A stretch of 64,000 bases of DNA from JALXCH01 sp964495805 (GTDB taxonomy: Bacteria > Calditrichota > Calditrichia > RBG-13-44-9), in the NCBI GenBank assembly GCA_964495805.1, contig CAZBWV010000033.1, positions 1 through 64,000 on the forward strand. Direction: 5' to 3'. Positions 53,481 through 63,521 of the stretch are shown here, piece after piece. The notes under the pieces were generated by a model. That model was given only the letters and a program-made list of their open reading frames with translations. It was not told where the DNA came from and made no database searches. Within the stretch, counting starts at the first letter, position 1, and every line of letters starts with the position of its first letter. A program made the translations under genes and the position numbers.

Positions 53481-53831
53481 GGGGGGAGGGAAATGTAAAA
53501 TGTAAAATGTAAAATGTCTAAATGTATAAATGCATAAATATATAAATGCGAGGTGGTGGGTTTATTTAATGGGGAAATGCCATATTTATTCTTAATTTCA
53601 CCCGATTATTTGTTTCTTCCCGAAAGTTTGCTCTGTTAACGATGTGAAATTAAAATTCAAGTCTGCACTTTTGTTTATTCTTTACCTCCCGTAAATTTGA
53701 TTTATCTCCCATTCAGCCTATCAAAAAAATGTATATTCTTTGGTTGATTTAGCAAGATGTTTCGGGAAAATAAAAAGTTTGCCTTTTTTGCACGGGAAAT
53801 TTAAATTTGAAGCCTTTTAACGGAGGTATCC
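53481..53831. repeat. AT-rich gap with tandem ATGTAAA repeats
   Basis: The left end (53489-53560) has four or so copies of the unit ATGTAAA followed by AAATGTATAAATGCATAAAT-type units. The remainder to 53831 is AT-rich and should hold the wecB promoter; no clear -35/-10 pair is seen. GGAGGTATCC precedes the wecB ATG. Confidence 0.6.
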
Positions 53832-54926
53832 ATGAAGCGGATTTTAAATGTGGTGGGCGCCCGGCCCAATTTTATGAAGATTGCTCCCATTCAGCGACAG
53901 ATGCAGTTGAAAGACCATGCATTTGAGCCAATTCTCATCCACACCGGGCAACATTATGACGAGCGTATGAGCAAGTTGTTTTTCGAGGATTTACAACTTC
54001 CCCAACCGGATGTGTACCTGGGAGTGGGATCGGGGAGTCACGCCGAGCAAACGGCGAAAATTATGATTGAATTCGAGAAAGTGTGTCTGGAATACAAACC
54101 GGATTATGTGCTGGTGGTTGGCGATGTGAATTCCACTGCTGCGTGTAGTCTGGTGGCCAGCAAACTGTGGATTCCGGTTGCCCATGTGGAAGCCGGGTTG
54201 CGCAGCTTCGACCGCCGCATGCCGGAGGAAATCAACCGCGTGGTGACCGACGCACTTTCCGATTTGCTATTCACCACCGAAAAGAGTGGTACCAATAATC
54301 TGGTCAAGGAGGGAGTGGATTCCTCCCGAATCCATTTCGTGGGCAATGTGATGATCGATTCCCTGGTGTATTTTCTGGGTAAGGCGGCAGAAACGGATAT
54401 CCTGGATAAGCTGGGACTGAAAAAGGGGGAATTTGCTCTGGTTACCTTGCATCGACCTTCCAATGTGGACAATCCGGAGAATTTCCTGAAAATCCTGAAC
54501 GCCTTTCAGGAAATTCAGCGCGATATTCCCATTATTTTCCCCATTCACCCGCGCACGGAAAAAAATATTAAACAGTTCGGGCTGGAGGACACGGTGAAAT
54601 CACTGAAAAACCTGCGGCTCCTGCCCCCCATTGGCTATCTGGAATTTTTACAGTTAGAGCAAACGTGTAAGTTTGTCATGACCGATTCCGGTGGCATCCA
54701 GGAGGAAACCACTTACCTGGGAATTCCCTGTCTGACCCTTCGGGAAAACACCGAACGTCCTATTACCGCGGAACTGGGCACCAACGAGGTGGTGGGTACC
54801 GATACGGAAAAGATTATCCGCAATGCGAAGAAAATACTGGCTGGTGAATGGAAAAAGGGGAACATCCCGCCGTTGTGGGATGGCCGTGCAGCGGAACGAA
54901 TTGTGAATATTCTGGAGAGGGTGTAG
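53832..54926 (+). CDS. wecB: UDP-N-acetylglucosamine 2-epimerase (non-hydrolysing)
   Basis: The protein has 364 residues. Motifs of the family are GARPNFMKIAPIQRQ, HVEAGLRSFDRRMPEEINR, HRPSNVDNPENF, IHPRTEKNI and DSGGIQEETTYLGIPCLTLR. It interconverts UDP-GlcNAc and UDP-ManNAc in surface glycan synthesis. GGAGGTATCC precedes the ATG. The following heparinase and glycosyltransferase genes suggest an exopolysaccharide or O-antigen locus. Confidence 0.95.
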   Translation: MKRILNVVGARPNFMKIAPIQRQMQLKDHAFEPILIHTGQHYDERMSKLFFEDLQLPQPDVYLGVGSGSHAEQTAKIMIEFEKVCLEYKPDYVLVVGDVNSTAACSLVASKLWIPVAHVEAGLRSFDRRMPEEINRVVTDALSDLLFTTEKSGTNNLVKEGVDSSRIHFVGNVMIDSLVYFLGKAAETDILDKLGLKKGEFALVTLHRPSNVDNPENFLKILNAFQEIQRDIPIIFPIHPRTEKNIKQFGLEDTVKSLKNLRLLPPIGYLEFLQLEQTCKFVMTDSGGIQEETTYLGIPCLTLRENTERPITAELGTNEVVGTDTEKIIRNAKKILAGEWKKGNIPPLWDGRAAERIVNILERV

Positions 54927-55023
54927 AGGCAGTCCGGGGTGCATCTCTCTCTTCCGTTGCAAACCCGCAGGGAAGGTAAATCCGGCAGAATGCGTTGGGT
55001 TGGAAACGACCACAGGAATTTCA

Positions 55024-56781
55024 ATGAATGTTCGACTGGCATTTCATACGGTACGCTACCTCAAACCGGGCCAGCTGCTGGCGCAGGTTCGCTTTCGGTT
55101 TCGGCGCAGATGGTTGGGGAGGTTTTATGCCCATCGAATTGCCCGTTGCATGGCTCCAGCGCAAATGCCTTCGTTTCGGCTGGTGCCCAAATCATTCCCT
55201 GCCATGGAAACTAATTTGAAAACCCGCACTTTCGTTTTCTTAAACCATTCGGTACAGTTTCCCCGGCAGATTGAATGGAATGATCCCCGCCAGGAAAAGC
55301 TGTGGCTGTATCACCTGCATTATTTTGACTACCTGCTTCCATTTATTCAACCTGGCAGTTCAAACGATTTTGAGTCGGGCAGAAAGATTATCCAGGAATG
55401 GATAGAACAGAATCCCGTTGGTTATGGAAATGGTTGGGAACCCTATCCCACTTCGCTGCGCCTGATTAACTGGACGTTTTTCTTTACCCGTTTTTCCACC
55501 CAGTTAGCAGAAAATCCTTCCTTCCAGAAACAATTCTGGAACAGTCTTTATCGTCAATTCCTGTGGCTGGAAAAGTTCCTGGAGTACCACCTGATGGCAA
55601 ATCACCTGTTGGTGAATTTAAAAGCCATGGTGTGGGGAAGTTTACTTTTTCGGGACGAAAAACGATTTCGCCGGTACACGCAGAAATTCAGCGAGCAGTT
55701 ACAGGAACAGATTCTCCCGGATGGAGGACATTTCGAGCGCAGTCCGGCGTATCATGCCGCCATCCTGGTGGATTTGCTGGATTTGTGTAACCTGCTGAGT
55801 GCGCTGGGAAGTTCGGGGATTCAGATTCCCGGGATGCAGGAATTGCATGCGGAACTGGAATCCGTTATACCGAAGATGCTGGAATGGTTGCACTTCATGA
55901 CCCATCCGGATGGCGAAATTGCCCTGTTCGGGGATAGCGCCCTGAAGGTAGCCCCCGCTCCCACACAAATTCTGGCCTATTTCAGGTCCGTGTGTCAGCA
56001 ATCGGTTACTTTGCCCAATTTGGAGGTAAAATGGCTTAAACACAGCGGTTATGTGATGTTTACCGGGCGAAATCAGCGTTTGATACTGGATGCGGGTGAG
56101 CTGGGAGTGAGTTATCAGCCGGGGCATGCCCATTGCGACCTGACCAGCTTTGAATACGCGTTTGACGGGGAGCGGTTTATTGTGGATACCGGTGTGGGAA
56201 GCTATTTACCCGATGAACGCCGTCAAAAGGCACGCAGCATTCTGGGGCACAATACAGTGGTGGTAAACGGATTGGATCAAGCAGAAATCTGGCAGGCTTT
56301 TCGGATGGGCAGGCGCGTTTCGCCCTCCCGGGTGAATCTGGAGCAAATACACCGGGGAGTGCGTTTTTCCGTGGAGTACGAAAACAGGTTGGTTCCAGCC
56401 AGGGGTTACTGGCATCGCCGTCGGGTGGAAATGGTGGAAGAGGAGTTCTTTCTCATTCAGGATGCCATCCGAACTTCTCATCCGGAAAGTATTGAAAGCC
56501 GTTTGCACTTCCCTCCTGATACGGAAATTCAGCTGGAGAAAGGGCGATGCTGGCTTATTCGGGAGGAGAAAAAAGTGGTTCTATTATGGAATCCTCAGCA
56601 AATGCGCGCTCAATTGCATTCCTGGTTCTATGTGCCGGAGTTCGGAAAAATTCGGAATACCCGGATGCTTGTTTTTTATCCGCCAATTGAAACAGAAGGA
56701 ACAATGTGTTATGTTATAGCCCCGGAGCAGTCGATTCAGAAAGCGGAAGCGTATTTGACGGAACATTGCCGTAACGGGTAA
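55024..56781 (+). CDS. Heparinase II/III family protein
   Basis: The protein has 585 residues from the ATG at 55024 (CAGGAAT precedes it; TTG at 55000 is weaker). The N-terminal half is an alpha/alpha toroid of alginate-lyase type (LEYHLMANHLLVNLKAMVWG, LPDGGHFERSPAYHAAILVD). The C-terminal half is a beta-sandwich heparinase II/III domain (PGHAHCDLTSFEYAFDGERF, LGHNTVVVNGLDQAEIWQAF). No signal peptide is seen. In polysaccharide loci such proteins often accompany WbuB-type transferases and may act as glycan lyases or polymer-modifying enzymes. Confidence 0.88.
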   Translation: MNVRLAFHTVRYLKPGQLLAQVRFRFRRRWLGRFYAHRIARCMAPAQMPSFRLVPKSFPAMETNLKTRTFVFLNHSVQFPRQIEWNDPRQEKLWLYHLHYFDYLLPFIQPGSSNDFESGRKIIQEWIEQNPVGYGNGWEPYPTSLRLINWTFFFTRFSTQLAENPSFQKQFWNSLYRQFLWLEKFLEYHLMANHLLVNLKAMVWGSLLFRDEKRFRRYTQKFSEQLQEQILPDGGHFERSPAYHAAILVDLLDLCNLLSALGSSGIQIPGMQELHAELESVIPKMLEWLHFMTHPDGEIALFGDSALKVAPAPTQILAYFRSVCQQSVTLPNLEVKWLKHSGYVMFTGRNQRLILDAGELGVSYQPGHAHCDLTSFEYAFDGERFIVDTGVGSYLPDERRQKARSILGHNTVVVNGLDQAEIWQAFRMGRRVSPSRVNLEQIHRGVRFSVEYENRLVPARGYWHRRRVEMVEEEFFLIQDAIRTSHPESIESRLHFPPDTEIQLEKGRCWLIREEKKVVLLWNPQQMRAQLHSWFYVPEFGKIRNTRMLVFYPPIETEGTMCYVIAPEQSIQKAEAYLTEHCRNG

Positions 56782-56783
56782 GC

Positions 56784-58046
56784 ATGGCCGAATCAATGAA
56801 AATTTTGTACATTTCTCAATATTTCCCGCCGGAAATGGGGGCTCCCTCCGCCCGGGTGTTTGAATTGTCCAGACGCTGGGTCCAGCAGGGACATTCGGTG
56901 ACGGTACTCACCGGTTTCCCTCATCATCCCACCGGGAAAATTCCCCCGCAATACCGTCAGCATATTTTTAAACGGGAGGACAACTCAGGCATTCGGATTG
57001 TTCGCACCTATGTGTATCCCACCGCCAACCGGGGCTTCTTTAAGCGGATTTTAAGTTACCTCTCTTTTATGTTCAGTGCCATTCTGATAGGCACCTGGAC
57101 GACCGGCAAACCGGATGTGGTGGTTGCCACCAGTCCCCAATTTTTTGTCGCCATCGCAGGTTACGTGGTGAGTCGGCTGAAGCGGCGTCCCTTTGTTTTT
57201 GAAGTTCGTGACCTTTGGCCGGAATCCATTGTGCAATTGGGGCAGCTCAAGAACCGCTGGCTGATTGGGTTGCTGGAAAAAATAGAAGTGTTCCTTTACC
57301 ACCGGGCTGCACGCATTGTGGTGGTGGCAGAAGCATCGGTACCTATTTTAATTGAAAAAGGAATTCCCCGCGAGAAAATTGCCATTATCAAAAACGGAGT
57401 GGATCTAACTCTGTTCAATCCGGAGAAACATCAGCCGGATTTACCCGCCACGCTGGGTCTGGAAGGCAAGTTTGTGGTTTCGTATATTGGAACCATGGGG
57501 CTTTCCCATGCGCTGGATAAAGTGCTGGAAACAGCGCGAATTCTACAGGAACACCAGGATATCCATTTTTTACTGATCGGGGAGGGCGCGGAAAAACCCA
57601 ATCTTTTGCGGCAAAAGAAGGAACTGGGACTTCGCAATGTAACCTTTCTGGATCAGATTGACAAAGAGCGCCTGCCGTACTACTATCGGATGTCCGATGT
57701 TGTGCTGGTGACCCTGCGGGGACTTCCGCTGTTTCGCTGTGTGATTCCCTCCAAAATATTCGAAATTATGGCCATGGCACGACCCATTTTAATTAGCGTG
57801 GACGGGGAAGCCCGTCAGCTGGTGGTGGACCAGGCCGGTGCCGGATTGTTTGTCCCACCGGAAAATCCCGAAGAGATGGCACGGGCTATTCTACGATTAC
57901 GCAGCGACGAACCCCTCCGTCAGTCCCTGGCCCGCAATGGCCGACAGTTTGTGGAACGCTATTTCGATCGGGATAAGTTAGCTGACGAGTACCTGACCAT
58001 CTTGCAGAATGTTCGAGATAAATCCCAGGCAGTGAACATAAAATAA
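56784..58046 (+). CDS. Family 4 glycosyltransferase (WbuB-like)
   Basis: The protein has 420 residues. The GT-B fold N-terminus ILYISQYFPPEMGAPSARVF and VTVLTGFPHHPTGKIPPQYR is typical of WbuB-type sugar transferases. The C-terminal part has the nucleotide-sugar region (FVVSYIGTMGLSHALDKVLE, PSKIFEIMAMARPILISVDG). It adds a sugar to a lipid-linked intermediate on the cytoplasmic face. It starts two bases after the heparinase gene and ends 10 bases before the peptidase gene. Confidence 0.9.
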   Translation: MAESMKILYISQYFPPEMGAPSARVFELSRRWVQQGHSVTVLTGFPHHPTGKIPPQYRQHIFKREDNSGIRIVRTYVYPTANRGFFKRILSYLSFMFSAILIGTWTTGKPDVVVATSPQFFVAIAGYVVSRLKRRPFVFEVRDLWPESIVQLGQLKNRWLIGLLEKIEVFLYHRAARIVVVAEASVPILIEKGIPREKIAIIKNGVDLTLFNPEKHQPDLPATLGLEGKFVVSYIGTMGLSHALDKVLETARILQEHQDIHFLLIGEGAEKPNLLRQKKELGLRNVTFLDQIDKERLPYYYRMSDVVLVTLRGLPLFRCVIPSKIFEIMAMARPILISVDGEARQLVVDQAGAGLFVPPENPEEMARAILRLRSDEPLRQSLARNGRQFVERYFDRDKLADEYLTILQNVRDKSQAVNIK

Positions 58047-58056
58047 GGAGTACCCC

Positions 58057-59751
58057 ATGAAACGATTTGTGTATTTGACCTCAGGAATTCTGTTTGTGCT
58101 CAGTTTGGTATTCTTACAATGTGCGAAAAAGGAGAGCAACGATATGGAGAGCCAGTTACGAGAATTTATTGCCCGGTACGAAGCGAAGGTGGTGCCGCTG
58201 AGTACGCAAGCCAATCTTGCTTATTTTGAAGCAACCACCACCGGTAAAAAAGAATTGTACAAAAAGTACGAAGAGCTGCAAATCCAGCTGGATAAAATTC
58301 ATGCCAACAAGCAGGATTTTGCCAGAATTAAAGAATTCCGTGCTTCCGGTGCCATTAAAGATTCCCTGCTGAAACGGCAGTTACAGATTCTGTACAACCT
58401 GTATCTGGAAAAGCAGATTGACGAGCAGAAGTTAGAACAGATGGTGCGAATGCAAACGGCGCTGGAGGAAGAATATTCCACATTCCGGGCGAAGATTGAC
58501 GGCAAGCCGTACTCCGACAATCAAATAGAAGAGATTCTGAAAACCGAAACGGATTCGAAAAAATTGCAGGCCGCCTGGGAAGCCAGCAAGCAGGTGGGAG
58601 CAGCCGTGGCTCCGAAAGTACTGAAACTGGTAGCGCTGCGCAACGAAGCTGCCCGCGAGCTGGGATTCCCCAACTATCATACCATGCAACTGCAATTAGG
58701 GGAGCAGGACCCGGAGCAGATTGAACAGTTGTTCGATGAACTGGACGATTTGACCCGGGATTCCTTCCGGGAACTGAAAGCGGAAATTGATGCTTATCTG
58801 TCCAAACGGTACGGTGTACCGGTGAATCAGTTAATGCCCTGGCACTATCAGAACCGTTTTTTCCAGGAGGCGCCTAAAATCTACAATGTGGATCTGGATA
58901 AATACTATGCCGATCAGGATATTGTGGAACTGACCCGGCGGTATTATGCCAGCATTGGTTTACCCATCGACGATATGTTAAAAAAGAGCGACCTGTTCGA
59001 GCGTGACGGCAAGTACCAGCATGCTTATTGTACGGACATCGACCGAAGCGGCGACGTACGGGTAGTATGCAACGTTAAACCTAATTATAACTGGATGAAT
59101 ACCATGCTGCACGAGTTCGGGCACGCAGTGTACGACCGCTATCACGATATGAACTTGCCCTGGTTGCTGCGCGAACCTGCCCACACTTTTACCACCGAAG
59201 CTATCGCCATGATGTTCGGGCGGTTTGCCTCCAATCCCGCCTGGATGCGCGATATGGGAATTATTTCTCCGGAAGAAGCGCAGAAAATCGCACAGGATTG
59301 TTTCAACTCCCTGCGACTGGAACAGCTGGTATTCAGTCGCTGGGCGCAGGTAATGTATCGGTTCGAAAAAAGCATGTATGAGAATCCCGATCAGGATTTG
59401 AACAAGCTGTGGTGGGACTTGAAAGAAAAATATCAGATGCTCAAACGCCCGCCTCATCGTAACGCACCGGATTGGGCGGCTAAAATTCATGTGGCTCTCT
59501 ATCCGGCTTATTACCACAACTATTTGATGGGCGAGCTGTTAGCTTCTCAGTTATTCTATTACATTGGTCAGAATGTGCTCCATGCGAAAGATATGAAAGA
59601 GGTGAGCTATGTGAATCATCCGGAAGTGGGGCAGTACCTGACCGAAAAAATATTCAAACCGGGAAAACGGTACTACTGGAACGATATGATTGAAAGAGCC
59701 ACTGGCGAAAAACTCACCGCGAAATATTACGCCAGACAATTTGTCCGATAA
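58057..59751 (+). CDS. Lipoprotein M2/M3-type zinc metallopeptidase
   Basis: The protein has 564 residues. A lipoprotein signal (LVFLQC, Cys at about 22) suggests anchoring to the membrane and activity outside the cytoplasm. The HExxH zinc motif is in TMLHEFGHAVYDRYHD near 350, with the third ligand Glu likely in FTTEAIAMMFGR about 24 residues later. The protein resembles bacterial peptidyl-dipeptidases of the angiotensin-converting-enzyme (M2) and M3 superfamily; the exact family was not determined. A strong GGAG precedes the ATG. Confidence 0.88.
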   Translation: MKRFVYLTSGILFVLSLVFLQCAKKESNDMESQLREFIARYEAKVVPLSTQANLAYFEATTTGKKELYKKYEELQIQLDKIHANKQDFARIKEFRASGAIKDSLLKRQLQILYNLYLEKQIDEQKLEQMVRMQTALEEEYSTFRAKIDGKPYSDNQIEEILKTETDSKKLQAAWEASKQVGAAVAPKVLKLVALRNEAARELGFPNYHTMQLQLGEQDPEQIEQLFDELDDLTRDSFRELKAEIDAYLSKRYGVPVNQLMPWHYQNRFFQEAPKIYNVDLDKYYADQDIVELTRRYYASIGLPIDDMLKKSDLFERDGKYQHAYCTDIDRSGDVRVVCNVKPNYNWMNTMLHEFGHAVYDRYHDMNLPWLLREPAHTFTTEAIAMMFGRFASNPAWMRDMGIISPEEAQKIAQDCFNSLRLEQLVFSRWAQVMYRFEKSMYENPDQDLNKLWWDLKEKYQMLKRPPHRNAPDWAAKIHVALYPAYYHNYLMGELLASQLFYYIGQNVLHAKDMKEVSYVNHPEVGQYLTEKIFKPGKRYYWNDMIERATGEKLTAKYYARQFVR

Positions 59752-59770
59752 ACGCAGCTTTCCTCATCCG

Positions 59771-59804
59771 GCCGGGCGGAAAATGAGGTTCGCCCGGCTT
59801 TTTT
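59771..59804 (+). terminator. Terminator after the metallopeptidase gene
   Basis: A perfect 8-bp GC-rich stem GCCGGGCG/CGCCCGGC (59771-59778 with 59791-59798) with a 12-base loop is followed by TTTTTTG. It is 20 bases past the stop codon. Confidence 0.93.
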
Positions 59805-60062
59805 GTTTTCAGATCGATCCGGAAGGTGTGTACAATGTTTCGATTGCCAATTCTATCTTCTCCGGGAATTTAATTGCCATTTCATGTCAGTACGAGTTCG
59901 CTATCCGTAACGGAAATCCTGGAATTTTTTTATTTTCCGGTAGAACACATCCCGGTTTTCACTTATTTTTTTCTTTACCAGATGGAGCAACTGGTTCTGC
60001 AATCGTTACCCGAAAATCGGGAGCAATGGATTCGATTCATCATGCAAAACTGAGGTAGCAAC
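59805..60062. other. Intergenic region before the YgfK-like gene
   Basis: This 258-bp gap holds T-rich stretches but no clear promoter, repeat or gene. CTGAGGTAGCAAC supplies the ribosome binding site of the next gene. Confidence 0.4.
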
Positions 60063-63000
60063 ATGGCCGACAAAATGCGTCCCATTCCGTTCGAACACAT
60101 GTTTCACTGGATATTGCAGGAATACAGCCGTCAGCGACGAATTTTTGGAATTCCGGAAGTGCGGTTTTTCCGAAAGGCGGGGGAGAGTTCCGTAACCATG
60201 TTCGGCGAATCTCTGGAAACCCCGCTGGGTCCGGCGGCGGGTCCCCACACCCAGCTGACTCAAAACATCATTGCCGCCTATCTGGTGGGTGGTCGTTTTT
60301 TTGAATTGAAAACCGTTCAGAAGTTAGACCGGCTGGAAATCGATAAACCGTGCATCGATGCACAGGACGAAGGATATAACGTGGAGTGGTCCCAGGAACT
60401 GCGGCTGGAACAATCCTACGACGAGTATCTGAAAGCCTGGTTCCTGCTGCATTTTCTGAAAGAGGCGTTTGGCTTATCCGATGCCCCGGAACGGGGCTTT
60501 GTGTTCAACATGAGTGTGGGATACGATCTGGAGGGAATTCGTACCGGGCGAATGGACCGATTTATTAACCAGCTGAAAGATGCCACCCTCACCGAAACGT
60601 TTGAGCAATATCGCCGGTTTTTCCGCAGGCAGTTTGAGCAATCGGATTTTCGCGCGTGGTTAAAAGAGGTGGCGGGTTCGCAAACTCCACAGCGCCTGGA
60701 TCGATTGCAGGAGATGGCGGAGGCAATTCCCGCTGCCGTCTCCGGTTCGGTCACCCTTTCCACCATGCATGGCTGTCCGCCGGACGAAATTGAAGCCATC
60801 GCCCGGTATCTGATCGCCGAAAAAGGGTTGCACACATATGTTAAGCTCAATCCCACCCTGCTGGGATTTGAGACGGTTCGGGAAATTCTAAATCAGCTGG
60901 GTTACCGGTACATGAGCCTGGACCCGGGTGCATTTGAACACGACCTGCAGTATTCCGATGCGGTGCCCATGTTGCAGCGTTTACAGGAATTTGCCGAAAC
61001 ACATGGGAAGCGTTTTGGAGTTAAACTTTCGAACACGTTGGGGATGAAGAACACCCTGCAGCGGTTGCCGGGCGGGGAGATGTACATGTCCGGACGTTCG
61101 CTCTTCCCGCTAACCATCCGGCTGGCTGCCCGATTAGCCGCTGAGTTTGACGGAAGAATAGAAATTTCTTATTCCGGTGGTGCCACCGCTCATAATGTGT
61201 CCGATATTCTGCGCACCGGAATTTTTCCGGTGACTCTGGTGACCGAGTTGCTAAAGCCCGGTGGATATCTGCGTCTGGCACGAATGGTGGAACAGGTGGA
61301 ACAACAGCCCTGGCGGGATTGGGCATCCCGGGGGATCATCGATGTATCGCAGGTGCAAAAACTGGCTGATGAAGCGCTTCAGGACCGCTACTACCACAAA
61401 GAGCGGCGGGAAGTGGAGAGCATTAAAATCGGACGCCCGCTTCCCCGCACGGACTGCTATCTTTCCCCCTGCCGGGAAGCCTGTCCCATCCATCAGGATG
61501 TAGCGGAGTACATCCGATTGGTGGAAGAAGGGCGATACCTGGAAGCGTTTAAAGTGATTGTGGAAACCAACCCGTTACCGCACATCACCGGTTACATTTG
61601 CGACCATCCGTGTATGGAGCATTGTACCCGCTGGGATTACGAAGATCCGGTGTACATTCGTGAAATGAAGCGAGTGGCCGCTGAAGCGGCTTTCCGGGAA
61701 TATTTGCAGAAATACGGAGAACCGCAGAAAGCGCCTTCGAATGGTGTGCCGGTGGCGGTGGTGGGAGCCGGTCCGGCGGGTCTGGCGGCGGCGTATTTTC
61801 TGGCCCGCGCAGGATTTCAGGTGACCGTGTTCGAAAAGGAGCAGAGCGCCGGGGGAGTGGTGCAACATGTGATTCCACCGTTCCGATTGCCCCAGCACGC
61901 CATCGATCGGGATGTGGAATGGGTGCGCCGGCAGGGAGTCAAGTTTGAATTTGGTGTGCAAGAAAAGTTTTCCGTACAGGAGCTCAAATCACGCGGATTT
62001 CGTTACATTTTTCTGGGCATTGGTGCGGGAAAATCCCGGCGGCTTACCCTTGCGGGCGAAGGAGGCCAGATGCTGGATGCACTGGAATTTCTGCGGGAAT
62101 ACCGTCGGGAAGGGGATGCCCGATTGGGTCGAACCGTAGCAGTGGTGGGTGGTGGTAATTCCGCAATGGATGCCGCCCGGGCAGCTAAACGCTGTACCGG
62201 TGTGGAAACAGTGTATATCCTCTACCGCCGCACCCGCCAGTATATGCCTGCCGATCGGGAAGAATACGAAGAAGCCATTGCGGATGGAGTCATCTTTCGG
62301 GAGTTGTTGTTACCGGTGGAATGGGAAAATGGTCAGCTAAAGTGTCAGAAAATGGCGCTGGGCGAACGGGATGCCGATGGACGGCGCCGCGTGTATCCGG
62401 TGGAAGGCGAATATCTATGGCTGCAGGTGGATACGGTGATTTCGGCCATCGGTGAGGAAGTGGATTACCGACCGCTGGTGGAAAACGGGATTTTATTCGA
62501 TGAACGTCAGCGGGTTATGGTCAATCCGCAAACCAACGAAACTACCGTGGAAAATGTGTTCATCGGCGGGGATGCATTGCGTGGACCTTCCTCAGTTGTG
62601 GAAGCCATGGCTGATGGGAAAAAAGCAGCGGAAGCCATCATCCGGAAAGAAGGCGGGAAGCCAGAAACCCCTCCGGACTTCCGCACTTTGTTTGACAATA
62701 CCCGGCGTGTGGCTCAGGTAACTCTGCGCAAGGGGGTGGTAACACCCATGAACACGGAGAATCATCAGGATGAGGCGGCGCGCTGCCTGGCCTGCAACTT
62801 GATCTGCGATAAGTGTGTGGAAGTGTGTCCTAACCGGGCAAATATTGCCATCCCGGTGCCTTCGGCAAACGGAGAATTCCGGGATATGTCCCAGATTGTG
62901 CACGTTGATGGCATGTGTAACGAATGCGGCAACTGCGAAACCTTCTGCCCTTACCAGGGTGCGCCGTACAAGGAAAAAATCACCCTGTTCTGGAGCGAGG

Positions 63001-63251
63001 AAGATTTTGCGGACAGCAGTAACGAGGGATTTTATCTCCTATCCCAAAACGGAACGGCAGTTTTCCGGGTTCGTTACGGTGGGAAGATTGGTGAGGTGGA
63101 ACTGGATGCGCAGGGGAATCCGGTGCAATCCCCCTGGCCGGAAGGGGATTCCGGATTCGGGAAATTCCTTCAGGTTTTGAAGACGGTTTATCGGGATTAT
63201 TCCTATCTGCTGGTGGGAAATTCCAAATCCCAATTTCCAAATTCCAAATAA
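60063..63251 (+). CDS. ygfK: YgfK-like putative selenate reductase (DHODH-like plus glutamate-synthase-beta-like)
   Basis: The protein has 1062 residues against about 1032 in E. coli YgfK. An N-terminal DHODH-type barrel (about 1-430; GPAAGPHTQLTQNIIAAYLV, ISYSGGATAHNVSDILRTGI) is followed by a Fer4_20 domain (CREACPIHQDVAEYIRLVEE near 470), an FAD domain (AVVGAGPAGLAAAYFLARAG near 564), an NADPH domain (AVVGGGNSAMDAARAAKRCT near 694) and C-terminal [4Fe-4S] motifs (CNLICDKCVEVCPNRA near 909, CNECGNCETFCPYQG near 952). It would pass NADPH electrons through FAD and clusters. The substrate is unproven. The last residues (GNSKSQFPNSK) come from an AT-rich repeat. Confidence 0.9.
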   Translation: MADKMRPIPFEHMFHWILQEYSRQRRIFGIPEVRFFRKAGESSVTMFGESLETPLGPAAGPHTQLTQNIIAAYLVGGRFFELKTVQKLDRLEIDKPCIDAQDEGYNVEWSQELRLEQSYDEYLKAWFLLHFLKEAFGLSDAPERGFVFNMSVGYDLEGIRTGRMDRFINQLKDATLTETFEQYRRFFRRQFEQSDFRAWLKEVAGSQTPQRLDRLQEMAEAIPAAVSGSVTLSTMHGCPPDEIEAIARYLIAEKGLHTYVKLNPTLLGFETVREILNQLGYRYMSLDPGAFEHDLQYSDAVPMLQRLQEFAETHGKRFGVKLSNTLGMKNTLQRLPGGEMYMSGRSLFPLTIRLAARLAAEFDGRIEISYSGGATAHNVSDILRTGIFPVTLVTELLKPGGYLRLARMVEQVEQQPWRDWASRGIIDVSQVQKLADEALQDRYYHKERREVESIKIGRPLPRTDCYLSPCREACPIHQDVAEYIRLVEEGRYLEAFKVIVETNPLPHITGYICDHPCMEHCTRWDYEDPVYIREMKRVAAEAAFREYLQKYGEPQKAPSNGVPVAVVGAGPAGLAAAYFLARAGFQVTVFEKEQSAGGVVQHVIPPFRLPQHAIDRDVEWVRRQGVKFEFGVQEKFSVQELKSRGFRYIFLGIGAGKSRRLTLAGEGGQMLDALEFLREYRREGDARLGRTVAVVGGGNSAMDAARAAKRCTGVETVYILYRRTRQYMPADREEYEEAIADGVIFRELLLPVEWENGQLKCQKMALGERDADGRRRVYPVEGEYLWLQVDTVISAIGEEVDYRPLVENGILFDERQRVMVNPQTNETTVENVFIGGDALRGPSSVVEAMADGKKAAEAIIRKEGGKPETPPDFRTLFDNTRRVAQVTLRKGVVTPMNTENHQDEAARCLACNLICDKCVEVCPNRANIAIPVPSANGEFRDMSQIVHVDGMCNECGNCETFCPYQGAPYKEKITLFWSEEDFADSSNEGFYLLSQNGTAVFRVRYGGKIGEVELDAQGNPVQSPWPEGDSGFGKFLQVLKTVYRDYSYLLVGNSKSQFPNSK

Positions 63252-63268
63252 ATTCCAATATTCAATGG
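63215..63268. repeat. ATTCCAAAT tandem repeat overlapping the ygfK-like stop
   Basis: Imperfect copies of the 9-base unit ATTCCAAAT run from inside the last codons to past the stop codon. The C-terminal residues and stop of the YgfK-like protein are therefore repeat-derived. Confidence 0.65.
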
Positions 63269-63310
63269 CCGAAACATCCGCGCGGAAAATCTGGAAGCTT
63301 GATTTCAATC

Positions 63311-63521
63311 GTCCCGATGGGACTCATACGGTTGGGGGACATTCCAACTCCCACAGTTGAAACCGTGGGCTAAGGTCATAGCGTTCCTATTGGGACGTTT
63401 TGTTTTGCTCCGTGATGGTGACCGTCCCGTAAGGGACGGCGTGAACTTAGTGAACTTAGCCCATGGATTTATCCATGGGAATCGTGAATCCACCTCACCA
63501 CCCCGGAGTCCCGTAAGGGAC
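63311..63521. repeat. Cluster of REP-like palindromes upstream of a RAYT-type transposase
   Basis: Five palindromes lie in 210 bp: GTCCCGATGGGAC (63311-63323), CCCACAGTTGAAACCGTGGG (63350-63369), CCGTCCCGTAAGGGACGG (63422-63439), CCCATGGATTTATCCATGGG (63460-63479) and GTCCCGTAAGGGAC (63508-63521). Three share GTCCC/GGGAC arms. Their position directly before a Y1 transposase gene is that of REP elements with their RAYT. Confidence 0.8.
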
